From FACHB-T130 sp042747725 (GTDB lineage: Bacteria > Cyanobacteriota > Cyanobacteriia > Cyanobacteriales > FACHB-T130): DNA of 64,000 nucleotides. Shown one piece after another: positions 24,761-33,774 of the stretch; the stretch's first letter is position 1; the number at the start of each line of letters is the position of its first letter. The stretch spans positions 22,365 through 86,364 of the forward strand of contig NZ_JBHZGO010000113.1 in NCBI RefSeq assembly GCF_042747725.1. The letters are read 5' to 3'. The notes under the pieces are model-generated. The model was not told where the DNA came from and searched no databases. It saw only the letters and a list, made by a program, of their open reading frames with translations. The position numbers and the translations under genes are program-made.

Positions 24761-27298
24761 CTACGAACAAAGGACGACAGTAATAATTTTTTCGTCCGGG
24801 TTGAGTTCGATCAAGCGATCGCCCGTCCCATCTTTACCCCGCAACTGCATCGAATCCACCGGCATTTGCACGGGCTTTCGCTGGGCGCTTGTCAGCAAGA
24901 TTATCTTCGACTTTGCTGGAGCCGCGACCATCGCTGCCATAGCATCGGTTTTGCTTGTAAAATGCAGTGACTGAGTGCCAAGATCGCCGAGATTTGCCAG
25001 TCGGATCGTACTCATCGGCAGGCGTTTGGCATACCCCAACTGGGAAACGATTAAAATGTTTTCATCATCACCCAGCGTTAAAGCTCCTACCAGTTGCTCG
25101 GAACGCCGCAGCCGCATCGCCTGCACCCCCATCGTCGTGCGTCCCATCAAGGGTAGATGGTCATCGTTGACTTGAAGCCGCAGCAAACGCCCACCCCCAG
25201 TCGCCAAGACGAGCTGTTCGCCGGTTCTAGCCAGATTGACGTACTTTAACCGATCGTCTTCTTTCAGCTTCATGAGCGTGATGCCGCGACTGGTGAGGTT
25301 AGCCAGTTCTACCAGAGGCAGGCGCTTGATTCTCCCCTGTTCGCTAAGCAAAATTAAATCGGCACTTTGCGGATCTTCAGGCAGGAAAAAGTTGGAGACA
25401 ATCGTTTCTGCCGCAGTTTGAGCTGAGTTGGACAGCAAGCCAATCAGCGGCGTTCCCCGCGATTGCTTCCCGGTTGCTGGAATCTCACCAACCTTGATAG
25501 GGTAAGCTTTGCCGCCGCTGCTGACTACCACTAACTCGGCTTGGGTGCAAGTGTGCTGAGTTTTGACGACAAAATCATCCGGACGACTGCCGCCATCGCC
25601 TTTCCCAGACGCGGATTTATTCCCATTTTTAGGTAAGCGCCGGACATATCCGCGCTGGGTAAACTCCAGAACTGCCTCTTCTTCTAAGTGCCCAGGAGTG
25701 AGGAGTGCGGGTTGAGTAGAGTTTTTGGCTTCTGACTTGTGAGTTTTGCCTTTTGAGTCTGGTTTTTTTTCTGGTGGCTGAGTCTTTAATTCTTTCGCCC
25801 CAGTCAGGATCTTGCTGCGACGCGGATCGGTAAATTTGCGTTTGAGCGATCGCAAATCTTTTTTCAAAGCTTTTAGGAGTTCGCCGCGATCGCTCAGCAG
25901 GAGTTGCAACAGATGAATTCTCTCTGACAACTCCTTAAACTCAGCTTGTAAATTTTGCCGTTCCAAGCCAGTGAGGCGTCGCAGGGGCATTGACAAAATA
26001 GCATCCGCCTGAACCTCACTGATATTCAACCGTTCTTGTAGCCTTAACTTGGCGGTGCTACCATCAGGAGCATTCCGGAGAATTTCAATCACCGCATCCA
26101 ACTCGGTTAAAGACGCCAGCAACCCTTCCACAACGTGAATGCGTCGTTCTGCCTCACCCAATTCGTAGGTATACTGCCGAGTCAGCGTCTGTTCTCGGAA
26201 CTTGAGAAATTCCTCCAACAGCTGGCGCAACGTGAGCTGACGCGGTTGCCCATCTACCAACGCCAACAGGATCGCGCCAAAATTGGTACACAGCGCTGTT
26301 TGTCTATAGAGTTGATCGAGGACATGGTGAGGATTGGTGTCTCGTTTCAGTTCCACCACCACGCGCATTCCTTCGCGATCGCTTTCATCCCGTAGATCCG
26401 CGATCCCTTCGATTCGACCCTGATTGACCAGTTCCGCTACCTTCTCAATCCAACCCGCCTTATTCACCTGGAAAGGCAATTCCGTCACCACAATTGCCGT
26501 CCGCTTGTGTCGTCCCCGACTTGCCGCGATTTCCTCAATCTTGGCGACTCCCCGCACGGTGATGCTACCGCGACCCGTGTTGTAAGCTTCCCGAATTCCC
26601 TCTGTCCCGACAATTTCGCCTCCCGTGGGGAAATCTGGCCCCGGAACTAGCTTCCATAGCTTCTCGTCTGGGAGATCGGGTCGCTCGATCAGGGCAATTA
26701 AACCATCCACCACCTCACCCAAGTTGTGCGGCGGCACATTCGTTGCCATGCCGACGGCAATTCCAGCGCACCCGTTGAGTAACAACACTGGCAGCTGAGC
26801 TGGCAGTACGGTTGGTTCCTGTTGGGAATTGTCAAAGTTGCCGATGAAGTCAACTGTGGCTTCGCCAATTTCACTCAGAAGCGCTTCATGACTAATTGCA
26901 GCCAGTCGCGTTTCCGTGTAACGCATCGCCGCAGGTGGGTCATTATCCACCGACCCAAAGTTGCCATGACCGCCGAGGAGGGGATAGCGGCTGGAAAATT
27001 CTTGCACCAGACGCACTAAGGCGTCATAAACCGCCTGGTCGCCATGTGGGTGATATTTGCCCAAAACATCCCCAACCACCCTAGCGCACTTGCGGTAGGG
27101 GCGGTCTGGCGTCAGTCCGAGTTCGTGCATCGCATACAAGATGCGCCGATGCACCGGCTTTAAACCGTCGCGGACATCGGGTAATGCACGCCCGACGATC
27201 ACACTCATGGCATATTCAAGATAAGACCGTTGCATCTCCGCGTGTAAAGGCGTGGGGATGATCTGTCCGGTTGCCAAAAGGTTCAGTTGTTTCGCCAT
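24761..27298 (-). CDS. gyrA: Type IIA DNA topoisomerase subunit A (GyrA/ParC family)
   Basis: 845 residues. The winged-helix domain and the catalytic tyrosine Y127 in AAMRYTE are clear, as are PDVRDGLKPVHRRILY and the quinolone-region motif GKYHPHGDQAVYDAL. The coiled-coil tower and a C-terminal beta-propeller follow. It cuts and passes DNA with a GyrB/ParE partner that is not in the window. I do not see a canonical QRRGGKG GyrA-box; the nearest is QLRGKDGTG, and an extended Lys/Ser-rich insert interrupts the start of the propeller (about residues 515-560). It may therefore be the ParC-like second paralogue that cyanobacteria carry, so the symbol is provisional. A decayed copy of its first codons lies at 28080-28268. 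Confidence 0.88.
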   Translation of the reverse strand: MAKQLNLLATGQIIPTPLHAEMQRSYLEYAMSVIVGRALPDVRDGLKPVHRRILYAMHELGLTPDRPYRKCARVVGDVLGKYHPHGDQAVYDALVRLVQEFSSRYPLLGGHGNFGSVDNDPPAAMRYTETRLAAISHEALLSEIGEATVDFIGNFDNSQQEPTVLPAQLPVLLLNGCAGIAVGMATNVPPHNLGEVVDGLIALIERPDLPDEKLWKLVPGPDFPTGGEIVGTEGIREAYNTGRGSITVRGVAKIEEIAASRGRHKRTAIVVTELPFQVNKAGWIEKVAELVNQGRIEGIADLRDESDREGMRVVVELKRDTNPHHVLDQLYRQTALCTNFGAILLALVDGQPRQLTLRQLLEEFLKFREQTLTRQYTYELGEAERRIHVVEGLLASLTELDAVIEILRNAPDGSTAKLRLQERLNISEVQADAILSMPLRRLTGLERQNLQAEFKELSERIHLLQLLLSDRGELLKALKKDLRSLKRKFTDPRRSKILTGAKELKTQPPEKKPDSKGKTHKSEAKNSTQPALLTPGHLEEEAVLEFTQRGYVRRLPKNGNKSASGKGDGGSRPDDFVVKTQHTCTQAELVVVSSGGKAYPIKVGEIPATGKQSRGTPLIGLLSNSAQTAAETIVSNFFLPEDPQSADLILLSEQGRIKRLPLVELANLTSRGITLMKLKEDDRLKYVNLARTGEQLVLATGGGRLLRLQVNDDHLPLMGRTTMGVQAMRLRRSEQLVGALTLGDDENILIVSQLGYAKRLPMSTIRLANLGDLGTQSLHFTSKTDAMAAMVAAPAKSKIILLTSAQRKPVQMPVDSMQLRGKDGTGDRLIELNPDEKIITVVLCS

Positions 27299-27463
27299 GA
27301 GTTTTATTCCCTATTTCCTGAAAACGTAAAATTTTTTTGCATCTGGAGATTGATGACCGATAGCGTCACAAATGGCAACGTGACAAAGAACCTTTCACAG
27401 TAGTATGGAACCGCAGCTATGACCACGACTCTTCCAAAGAGCGCCATTGAAAGGAAAAACTTG

Positions 27464-27859
27464 ATGAAAACCGTTTTGATTGTAGAAGACGATCCGATTA
27501 ATGCTCGGGTTTTTTCTAAGATTCTGAGCAAGCGGGGCGGTTTGGCAGTTAAGCATACCGAAAACGTGGAAGAGGTAATGCAAATTGCCCAATCCGGTGA
27601 GGCTGACATTATTTTGATGGATGTTTCCCTGGCACATAGTGTTTACCAGGGTAAGTCGGTTGACGGCATAAAAATCACGCAGATGTTGAAGGCTGACCCG
27701 CAAACTGCTAGTTTGCCTATTATCCTGGTTACGGCTCACGCGATGGAGGGCGATCGCGAAAATTTCCTCAAACAGAGTGGTGCCGATGGCTATATTTCTA
27801 AACCAGTTGTCGATCATCAACTGTTTGTGGAGCAAATCAAGGCATTGTTGCCACAATAA
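27464..27859 (+). CDS. Single-domain response regulator, copy 1
   Basis: 131 residues from ATG 27464 with AAAGGA upstream; the open frame extends back to 27419 without a better ribosome site. It is a lone receiver domain: VEDDPINARVF, phospho-acceptor D53 in ILMDVSL, threonine in LVTAHAM and lysine in YISKPV. The GKSVDGIKI insertion after D53 is typical of DivK-like or polar-kinase-associated receivers. It is divergent from the topoisomerase gene. The second copy at 28431 differs at about 20 of 131 positions. Confidence 0.92.
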   Translation: MKTVLIVEDDPINARVFSKILSKRGGLAVKHTENVEEVMQIAQSGEADIILMDVSLAHSVYQGKSVDGIKITQMLKADPQTASLPIILVTAHAMEGDRENFLKQSGADGYISKPVVDHQLFVEQIKALLPQ

Positions 27860-27879
27860 TACTTTTATGTTGCAGGCAT

Positions 27880-27900
27880 AGGGCGGGCTTTTACCGCCCT
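27880..27900 (+). terminator. Stem-loop after response regulator copy 1
   Basis: AGGGCGG-loop-CCGCCCT, a 7-bp GC-rich stem with a GCTTTTA loop, 20 bases after the stop. No T-run follows, so it is either a processing/stability hairpin or a weak terminator. No equivalent follows the second copy. Confidence 0.5.
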
Positions 27901-28079
27901 GAGTTGAAATCAAGGTCTTCCATTTCTATTGTGAAGGCTCTCTGGTGGCTGCTTGCCTTTCAGCTTTTGCCCTCTTGTGTTGCCACCAGTTTAGTACATT
28001 TGTATTAATTAAGGAATCCTGGGGGGTGGTTTCTTTACCTGGCGTGACTCGCATCCCCCGACAACTCCGGCAAACCTAC

Positions 28080-28268
28080 AGGAGGGACGATCTGGCGTTA
28101 ATCCCACGAACTGGGATTTAAACTGTCGCGGACTTTGGTAAGGCACGAGGGCGCGATCGCGCTCATGGCATATTCAAGGGCATCTTCAAAATATGACGGT
28201 TGCATCTTTGCGTGTAATCCTGTCTAGAAAAACTGTCCAGTCGAAAGTCGGTTCAGTTGTTTTGCCAT
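28080..28268 (-). pseudogene. Decayed duplicate of the 5' end of the topoisomerase A gene
   Basis: Read on the minus strand from 28268, the peptide starts MAKQLN exactly like the gene at 24761-27298, then hits a stop after 13 codons. DNA similarity continues, with indels, through GAATATGCCATGAG (Met31 region) and CGCGAC-GTTTAAA (about codon 46). It fades near 28080. The stretch is the left part of a segmental duplication whose right part is response regulator copy 2. It is non-functional as a topoisomerase. Confidence 0.82.
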
Positions 28269-28430
28269 AAGTTCTATTTCCATTTATTGACAACAGAAAA
28301 ATTGCATATTGCGATTGATGACAAATTAGGCGATAAATGCCAACGTAAGAAAGAATTTTTCATAATAGGCTTGAACCAAAAAGCCACGACCACGACTCTG
28401 CAAAAAAACGCTATTGAAGGGAAAAACTCG

Positions 28431-28829
28431 ATGAAAACCGTTTTGATTGTAGAAGACGAGCCGATTAATGTTCGGGTTTTTTCTAAAATCCTGACAAAGC
28501 GAGCCGGTTTGCAAGTCAAACATACTGAAAATGTAGAAGAAGTAATTCAAATTGCCCAATCTAAGGAGGCTGACATTATTTTGATGGATGTTTCCTTAAC
28601 AAACAGTTTTTACCAAGGTAAATCAGTGGATGGCATAAAAATCACCCAAATATTAAAAGCTGACCCCCAAACTGCCAATCTACCGATTATTCTGGTGACA
28701 GCTAATGCAATGGAAGGCGATCGCGAAAATTTCCTCCAGCAAAGTGGTGCCGATGAATACATTTCTAAACCAGTTGTCGATCATCAACTGTTTGTGGATA
28801 AAATTCTGGCACTGATACAACAAAAGTAG
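28431..28829 (+). CDS. Single-domain response regulator, copy 2
   Basis: 132 residues from ATG 28431, preceded by TTGAAGGGAAAAACTCG. The receiver hallmarks are intact: VEDEPINVRVF, D53 in ILMDVSL, T in LVTANAM and K in YISKPV. It is a paralogue of the gene at 27464, with substitutions spread along the sequence and no indel before the last residue. Both open frames are preserved, whereas the co-duplicated topoisomerase fragment has decayed, which points to selection on the regulator. No kinase is adjacent. Confidence 0.9.
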   Translation: MKTVLIVEDEPINVRVFSKILTKRAGLQVKHTENVEEVIQIAQSKEADIILMDVSLTNSFYQGKSVDGIKITQILKADPQTANLPIILVTANAMEGDRENFLQQSGADEYISKPVVDHQLFVDKILALIQQK

Positions 28830-29047
28830 TTTTGATGTTAATCGTGCGGTGCAAACTTCATGCAGGTGAGTTGCTTTCGCTCTTGCTTCAAAACCTTTTG
28901 TGACGGCTGTCTCCAAGACTTGAGTATCTCAGGTTCTGTCTTTGGTTAGGTAAAACCTAGTTTAGTACACTTGTATTATTTCAGAAATAGTAGATGGGTG
29001 GCAATTTTTAAGGACTGACCAATCGTGCCCCATGTTAGAGTGCGATC

Positions 29048-29067
29048 GCGAAGCGCCGACCTGTCGG
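29048..29067. repeat. REP-like repeat GCGAAGCGCCGACCTGTCGG, intergenic copy
   Basis: The 20-mer is identical to 56898-56917 inside the UbiB-family gene, and its first 14 bases recur in reverse orientation at 45193-45206. The surrounding 28830-29209 spacer holds no gene that I can support. Confidence 0.8.
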
Positions 29068-29209
29068 GCAAGCGTAACGTCTGGGCTTTCTTCGCTGTTT
29101 GTTCCCCATGAATGCCTCAATGATGCGACCTTTGTTGGCGCTGCCGCAAGCAGTTAGCGCGAGTAATACTGACTCGCGCCTACGTCTAGGTGCGATTATG
29201 CTGAATAAG

Positions 29210-29557
29210 TTAAAAATTTTGACCCAATAAGGAGTCAAACTCCGCCCGTAATGCCTTTATATCGGCAACTCTTGCGACTACCAAATTCTCTTTGCCAGCA
29301 TCCTTAAGGCGCTTGTTCCAATATTGGATATTGTCAGAATTATTCAGCCAAAAGTCTATGATCGTATCCAAAACCTCTTCTAAATTCCAGCCTCGCTTGG
29401 GTGGAACCGTTTCGACTGATTCCAGAAAAGCATCCAGCGTGCATTTAGGGCTTCCTAAGTATTCGGCTCTATGTGGCTCTGCTTGAATAATTTCCTGTTG
29501 ATGGTTGAAGAAATAAAGAATGGGAGATACCCCTAAAATTTCAAAGGTATAGTTCAT
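29210..29557 (-). CDS. Hypothetical protein, 115 residues
   Basis: The ATG at 29557 is chosen because GAGGAG lies eight bases upstream; a longer frame from 29599 has no such site. The protein begins MNYTFEILGVSPILYFFNHQ. It is charged and helical, with conserved-looking GWNLEEVLDTIIDFWL and a C-terminal VADIKALRAEFDSLLG. No signal peptide or membrane helix. I do not recognise the family. It is isolated between a REP-rich spacer and the transporter fragment. Confidence 0.65.
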   Translation of the reverse strand: MNYTFEILGVSPILYFFNHQQEIIQAEPHRAEYLGSPKCTLDAFLESVETVPPKRGWNLEEVLDTIIDFWLNNSDNIQYWNKRLKDAGKENLVVARVADIKALRAEFDSLLGQNF

Positions 29558-29861
29558 AGCAGTCTCCTCAATATTTTCTTTCTTGCTGAATCCTACCAAT
29601 TGTTAAAGAATAGTATGGTCACATTGCTAACATCTTTGGCATCCCGCTGAAGTAAATCTATACAATGTTTGCTAAGCGAGAAATATCCGCCAAAAGAAGT
29701 GTGCAGCCTGAACTTAGGGGTATGCCTTTCGGTAAAATTTACATCAGGATGACCAATTCAAAAAACAGGGATGCTATTTTTAACAATTTTTTTTAATTGG
29801 ATTACAAATTTTTGCATGAGAAGTCAACGGCTGGCTTAAACCGTTCCAATCTTGGTGCATC

Positions 29862-30089
29862 GTGGAAGTCATCGCCATAACCGCCTTATTCAGCACCTAT
29901 CTCGGCATCTGGCTGCAACAAACTTCTCTGAAATTCGCCCCCGCCGGAATTGCCCAAACGCTAAGTTCTACTAGCCCTTTGTTTATTTTACCTCTAGCGA
30001 TTTGGATGGGTAATGTTGTCAGTTTTCGAGCTATCTTAGGCGTTTTAGTTGCACTAGGCGGTGTCGCGGTGCTATTTAGCCTCCGGTAG
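29862..30089 (+). pseudogene. C-terminal fragment of an EamA/DMT-family transporter
   Basis: 75 residues from GTG 29862 matching only the last part of an EamA domain: IWLQQTSLKFAPAGIAQTLSS and LGVLVALGGVAVLFSLR. Full members have ten helices and about 290 residues; only two or three helices remain. A second, more degraded stretch follows at about 30182-30225, where ATCTGGCTACAACAGAGTTTC repeats the IWLQQ codons. The locus therefore looks like remains of at least two copies. Probably not functional. Confidence 0.7.
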
Positions 30090-30268
30090 GAATAGGTGTT
30101 TGGTTGGGAAGCGATCGCTACTTTCTGGGTATAGAATGGCTCAAGCGATCACTTTAGCTGTCTTTGCCAGTATCTACAATTGACATCTGGCTACAACAGA
30201 GTTTCGCCAAATACATCGCTGTACTATTTTGCTTTAGTAGAGCATTAATTTAAGAAAGAAACTAATTG

Positions 30269-31162
30269 ATGGAGTTAGAGATGTTTGGTGGTAATTGGAC
30301 AACTGACAAATTGGAACGTGTACGCAAATACCTCAAAGCATATACAACAATTATGAGGAATCAGAAGTTCAAGCAATATATGTACATAGATGCCTTTGCA
30401 GGAACTGGATGGCTAACGCTTAAGCAGAATGAGCAATCAGAACAGCAATCACAATTATCGCTATTCACCGGGACTTTTGAAGAAGAATCAAAGAAAAACT
30501 TACAAGGTTCTGCACGAATTGCGCTTCAAGTCAATCCCGAATTTACAAAATATATCTTTGTGGAAAGAGATAAAAAAAGATTTGAAGAGCTAGAAACCTT
30601 AAAACTGGACTTTCCCAACAGAGATATTTTATTAAAGAATTCAGATGCAAACTTGTTTATCAGAGAAATTTGTGATAGCCAGAATTGGCTTGAAAAAAGT
30701 GAGCGTGCTGTTTTATTTTTAGATCCTTATGGGATGCAAGTTCCTTGGCAGACAGTTGAAGCTATTGCCCGAACACAAGCTATTGATCTCTGGTATCTTT
30801 TTCCAATAGGTATAGCACTCAATAGACTTCTTAAAAAAGACGGCAAAATTAATGATTCATGCCGCAAGAAAATAGATATAATAATTGGTACAGACGATTG
30901 GTACAACTTGTTTTATGCAGAAGAAAGAAGAGTAGGATTATTTGGAGAAGAAACAGTCATAGTGAAAAAGGCAAATTTTGATTCGTTAAAAAGTTATTTT
31001 ATTGAACGCTTAAAGACTATATTTGCGGGAGTTGCAGATAATCCAAGACTTTTATTTACTTCTAAGAATAACCCTCTATATCTTCTATGTTTTGCATCTA
31101 GCAATCAACGGGGAACACCGACCGCCATTAAAATCGCTCAAGATATATTGAGGAGAGAATAA
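30269..31162 (+). CDS. tcmP: Three-Cys-motif partner protein TcmP
   Basis: 297 residues from ATG 30269. ATG 30281 has the better ribosome site (GGAG six bases upstream) and may be the real start, giving MFGGNWTTDKLERVRKYL. The family signature is clear: a KLERVRKYLKAYTTIM helix, then YIDAFAGTGWL, which resembles a Rossmann-type methyltransferase glycine motif, and VLFLDPYGMQVPW, which resembles the following acidic/DPPY strand. The family is defined by its neighbour, a protein with a three-cysteine motif, and that is the next gene (stop and start abut at 31162/31163). Function is not established. The gene is AT-rich and sits in an accessory region. Confidence 0.88.
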   Translation: MELEMFGGNWTTDKLERVRKYLKAYTTIMRNQKFKQYMYIDAFAGTGWLTLKQNEQSEQQSQLSLFTGTFEEESKKNLQGSARIALQVNPEFTKYIFVERDKKRFEELETLKLDFPNRDILLKNSDANLFIREICDSQNWLEKSERAVLFLDPYGMQVPWQTVEAIARTQAIDLWYLFPIGIALNRLLKKDGKINDSCRKKIDIIIGTDDWYNLFYAEERRVGLFGEETVIVKKANFDSLKSYFIERLKTIFAGVADNPRLLFTSKNNPLYLLCFASSNQRGTPTAIKIAQDILRRE

Positions 31163-31948
31163 ATGAACACAAAATCACATATTGAATGGACTGAGGTTAC
31201 TTGGAATCCTCTAACAGGCTGTACAAAGATAAGTCCTGGGTGCAGTCACTGTTACGCTGAGAGAATGGCGTTGCGTCTTCAAGCAATGGGGCAACCCAAT
31301 TATAAAAATGGTTTTAAGGTCACATTACATGAACATACATTGGAGTTGCCAGTACACTGGAAGAAGCCGAGAACTATATTTGTAAACTCAATGAGTGATT
31401 TATTTCATAGGGATGTGTCCATTGAGTTTATTAGGAAAGTTTTTGAAGTGATGCAAAAAGCTCATTGGCATCGTTTTCAAATTTTAACTAAAAGATCAGA
31501 GCGACTTATAGAAATAAGCGATGAACTCCCTTGGATGCCTAATATTTGGATGGGAGTGAGTGTTGAAAATCAGAACTACATATTTCGGATCGATCACCTG
31601 CGTCAAAGTGGAGCAAAAATCAAGTTTCTCTCTCTTGAACCCCTTTTAGGACCATTACATGACCTCAATTTGACAGGAATAGATTGGGTCATTGTCGGAG
31701 GTGAGTCGGGACCCAAAGCTAGACATATAGACCCAGCATGGGTTATTGATATCCGCGATCAATGTCAAAAGGCTGAAGTGCCTTTCTTTTTCAAACAATG
31801 GGGCGGAACTAATAAAAAGAAAGCTGGGCGATTACTTGAAGACCGGACATGGGATGAAATGCCTATCACTCAGCAAATCGTAAGGGATTCTAAGCAGCAC
31901 TTTGAGTCGGCTATCAGACCAGAGCCACCTAAAATGGTTCTCACTTAA
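31163..31948 (+). CDS. Three-Cys-motif protein, phage Gp37/Gp68 (DUF5131) family
   Basis: 261 residues. The N terminus reads NPLTGCTKISPGCSHCYAER, with three cysteines in C-x6-C-x2-C spacing next to an aromatic residue, a pattern reminiscent of radical-SAM cluster motifs. Downstream are FVNSMSDLFH, RFQILTKR, IWMGVSVENQ and WVIVGGESGPKAR, all typical of DUF5131, first seen in phages. It pairs with TcmP immediately upstream with no spacing, so the two are co-translated. Many homologues lie in mobile or defence-rich regions. Whether it binds an Fe-S cluster or zinc cannot be told from sequence alone. Confidence 0.88.
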   Translation: MNTKSHIEWTEVTWNPLTGCTKISPGCSHCYAERMALRLQAMGQPNYKNGFKVTLHEHTLELPVHWKKPRTIFVNSMSDLFHRDVSIEFIRKVFEVMQKAHWHRFQILTKRSERLIEISDELPWMPNIWMGVSVENQNYIFRIDHLRQSGAKIKFLSLEPLLGPLHDLNLTGIDWVIVGGESGPKARHIDPAWVIDIRDQCQKAEVPFFFKQWGGTNKKKAGRLLEDRTWDEMPITQQIVRDSKQHFESAIRPEPPKMVLT

Positions 31949-31978
31949 ACTTCGCTCGCACTCTCCCCTTAACTTAAA

Positions 31979-32894
31979 TCAAACCGCTGCTTTAGCCGCA
32001 AAGCGTCCTGTATTCCGGATAGCATCTAGAAATGCATAGACGGCTGGAGTATGAAGGGCATTTGCTAGAAGCGCTACCCCAATTACCCGCTCTAGAGGTG
32101 CTGGCAAGCTGCACACGCGCACCCCAGCGGGTACAGGTTCGGCAGCCAGACGAGGGAGAATTGCCGCCCCTAAACCTTGGGAAACCATGCTGACGATGGT
32201 GGAGTCTTCTTTAATTTCATAAGCAATGTTGAGCGGGTATTCTGCAATTGACAAATATTTGCGAATCCACTCATTGCAGGGAATGCCAGAACTAATAATT
32301 AAAGGATAAGTGGCTAACTGCTTCCAGGTAATTTTGGCACTTCTTAAATTAGTTTTTGGCGGGAGTAGGAGAACATAATCATCCCGCAAAATTTCCCAAG
32401 TTTCAAATTCATGTGCCTGCAGGTAAATAGATAAAGCCAATATCGGCATAACCTGCACGCAAAGCATCTCCTACACGCGAGTAGTCATCACCATCAACGA
32501 TGCTCACAGTAATATTGGGGAAGCAACTGCGAAATCGAGCGATCGCTGTTGGGAGAATATGAGTCGCCACACTCCGAAAACAGGCAACCCGCACGTTTCC
32601 ACCCTGTAAGCCTTTTTCTAAATTGGCTTCCTTCTCCATTGCTTCTAAAAGTTGTAGCAATTTACGACCATGAGCCGTAACTCCCTCTCCGACTGGGGTG
32701 AGACGCGCTCCATAACGACCGCGAGCCAGTAATACGACTCCCAATTCTTCTTCAAGACTCGCTATCGCATGACTGACTGCTGACTGCGATACCTCCAACT
32801 GCAAGGCTGATAAGCTGAAGTTGCCGTAGTCTGCCACTGCGACTAAAGCACGAATCTGGGAAAGCTTCATCCGGCTTCTATTGATTTCATTCAT
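31979..32894 (-). pseudogene. LysR-family transcriptional regulator, frameshifted
   Basis: The N-terminal part (from 32894, or from ATG 32870) has the LysR helix-turn-helix, LSALQLEVSQSAVSHAIASLEEELG in two frames' worth of codons, and runs to IGFIYLPAGT then a stop at about 32409. The effector domain continues in another frame from HEFETWEILRDDYVLLLPP to the stop at 31979. Removing one base of a GG pair at about 32416-32417 would restore LPAAHEFETWE. Together they make one full-length LysR protein of about 304 residues. Either a recent mutation or a sequencing error. Without the effector domain the product would not sense ligand. Confidence 0.85.
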
Positions 32895-33292
32895 GGCGGT
32901 TATGCAAGCGGTGTATGCATTGTCGCAAACCCAGTTAAATCATTTCATCTTTATATATGAATTTTATTCATAGAAGCTATGCAAATATTGCTTTGTCTAT
33001 CAAATAACCAAAAGTTACATTTAATTTGTCAGCGAATTTAGGTTGTGCAATCTAGAATTTTTGGTTGGCTTGGTCGGTATTTTCCAGGTTTTTCTCTAGT
33101 TCCACATCACCCATTCAGGTGATTCTACTGGAGGAAGTAACCTTCTAATCTTCAACTGTACTCTGAAATTAATATTCATCAGTTGCGGCGGAATCAATGC
33201 CGAGAACCTTGCTAAGCAAATAAGTTTGTCAAGCGTACTTTTGTGCAGCACAATCCGAAATTCATTCTACCTTGAATCCGAAGAGATTTATT

Positions 33293-33592
33293 ATGAAAAC
33301 TTCAGAAAATTGTTTTGATAGAGAAAGGCTAGAAGCTCTTTACATTCAAGAGGAGCAGCCTGTCAAGGAAACCAAAGTATTTTCTATTCTGAATAGTATT
33401 TGGCAGCATTTAGTTACATTCTTTACTAAGGAGCCAGAACTAAAAGTTTGGAAGCGTTCCGACCGCTTTGGGAATATCTGGTGGGAAGCCTACGATCCTT
33501 TCAGCGGCAGCTCTGCAACTTTTGGTTGTGAAGTTGATATGCTGGAATGGATTGAAAGAAGGTACCACAGAAACAATAATTCAATGTTTTGA
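33293..33592 (+). CDS. Small conserved-type hypothetical protein, 99 residues
   Basis: From ATG 33293; the frame opens with a TTG at 33272 but there is no reason to prefer it. The protein has an acidic N terminus and a C-terminal core VWKRSDRFGNIWWEAYDPFSG ending in a MLEWIERRYH helix. That core resembles short cyanobacterial proteins of unknown function. No signal peptide or membrane helix. A strong terminator hairpin follows at 33705, which supports expression as a single gene. Confidence 0.6.
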   Translation: MKTSENCFDRERLEALYIQEEQPVKETKVFSILNSIWQHLVTFFTKEPELKVWKRSDRFGNIWWEAYDPFSGSSATFGCEVDMLEWIERRYHRNNNSMF

Positions 33593-33704
33593 AATAAGAC
33601 AAAACATTAGAATCAGGGAGCTTAAAGTTAGCTTTAGCTCAACTGGATATTGATTTTAAACCGTTGAAATGGGTGTAGATACGCGAAATAGTTATCTAGA
33701 TTAG

Positions 33705-33729
33705 CTTGCTCACTAAAGTGAGCAAGTTT
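33705..33729 (+). terminator. Intrinsic-terminator-like hairpin
   Basis: CTTGCTCACT pairs perfectly with AGTGAGCAAG around a very short loop, followed by TTTC. It lies about 110 bases after the stop of the 99-residue gene and 46 bases before the convergent O-methyltransferase stop. The stem reads the same on both strands, so it may serve both genes. Confidence 0.6.
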
Positions 33730-33774
33730 CTCATCTGTCATCAGCATTCTTCTTGCGAAGTATCTTCGATCTCC

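Noticed and set aside
29035..29238. A 67-codon minus-strand frame
   Set aside because: Its codons are mostly REP repeat sequence with no ribosome site.
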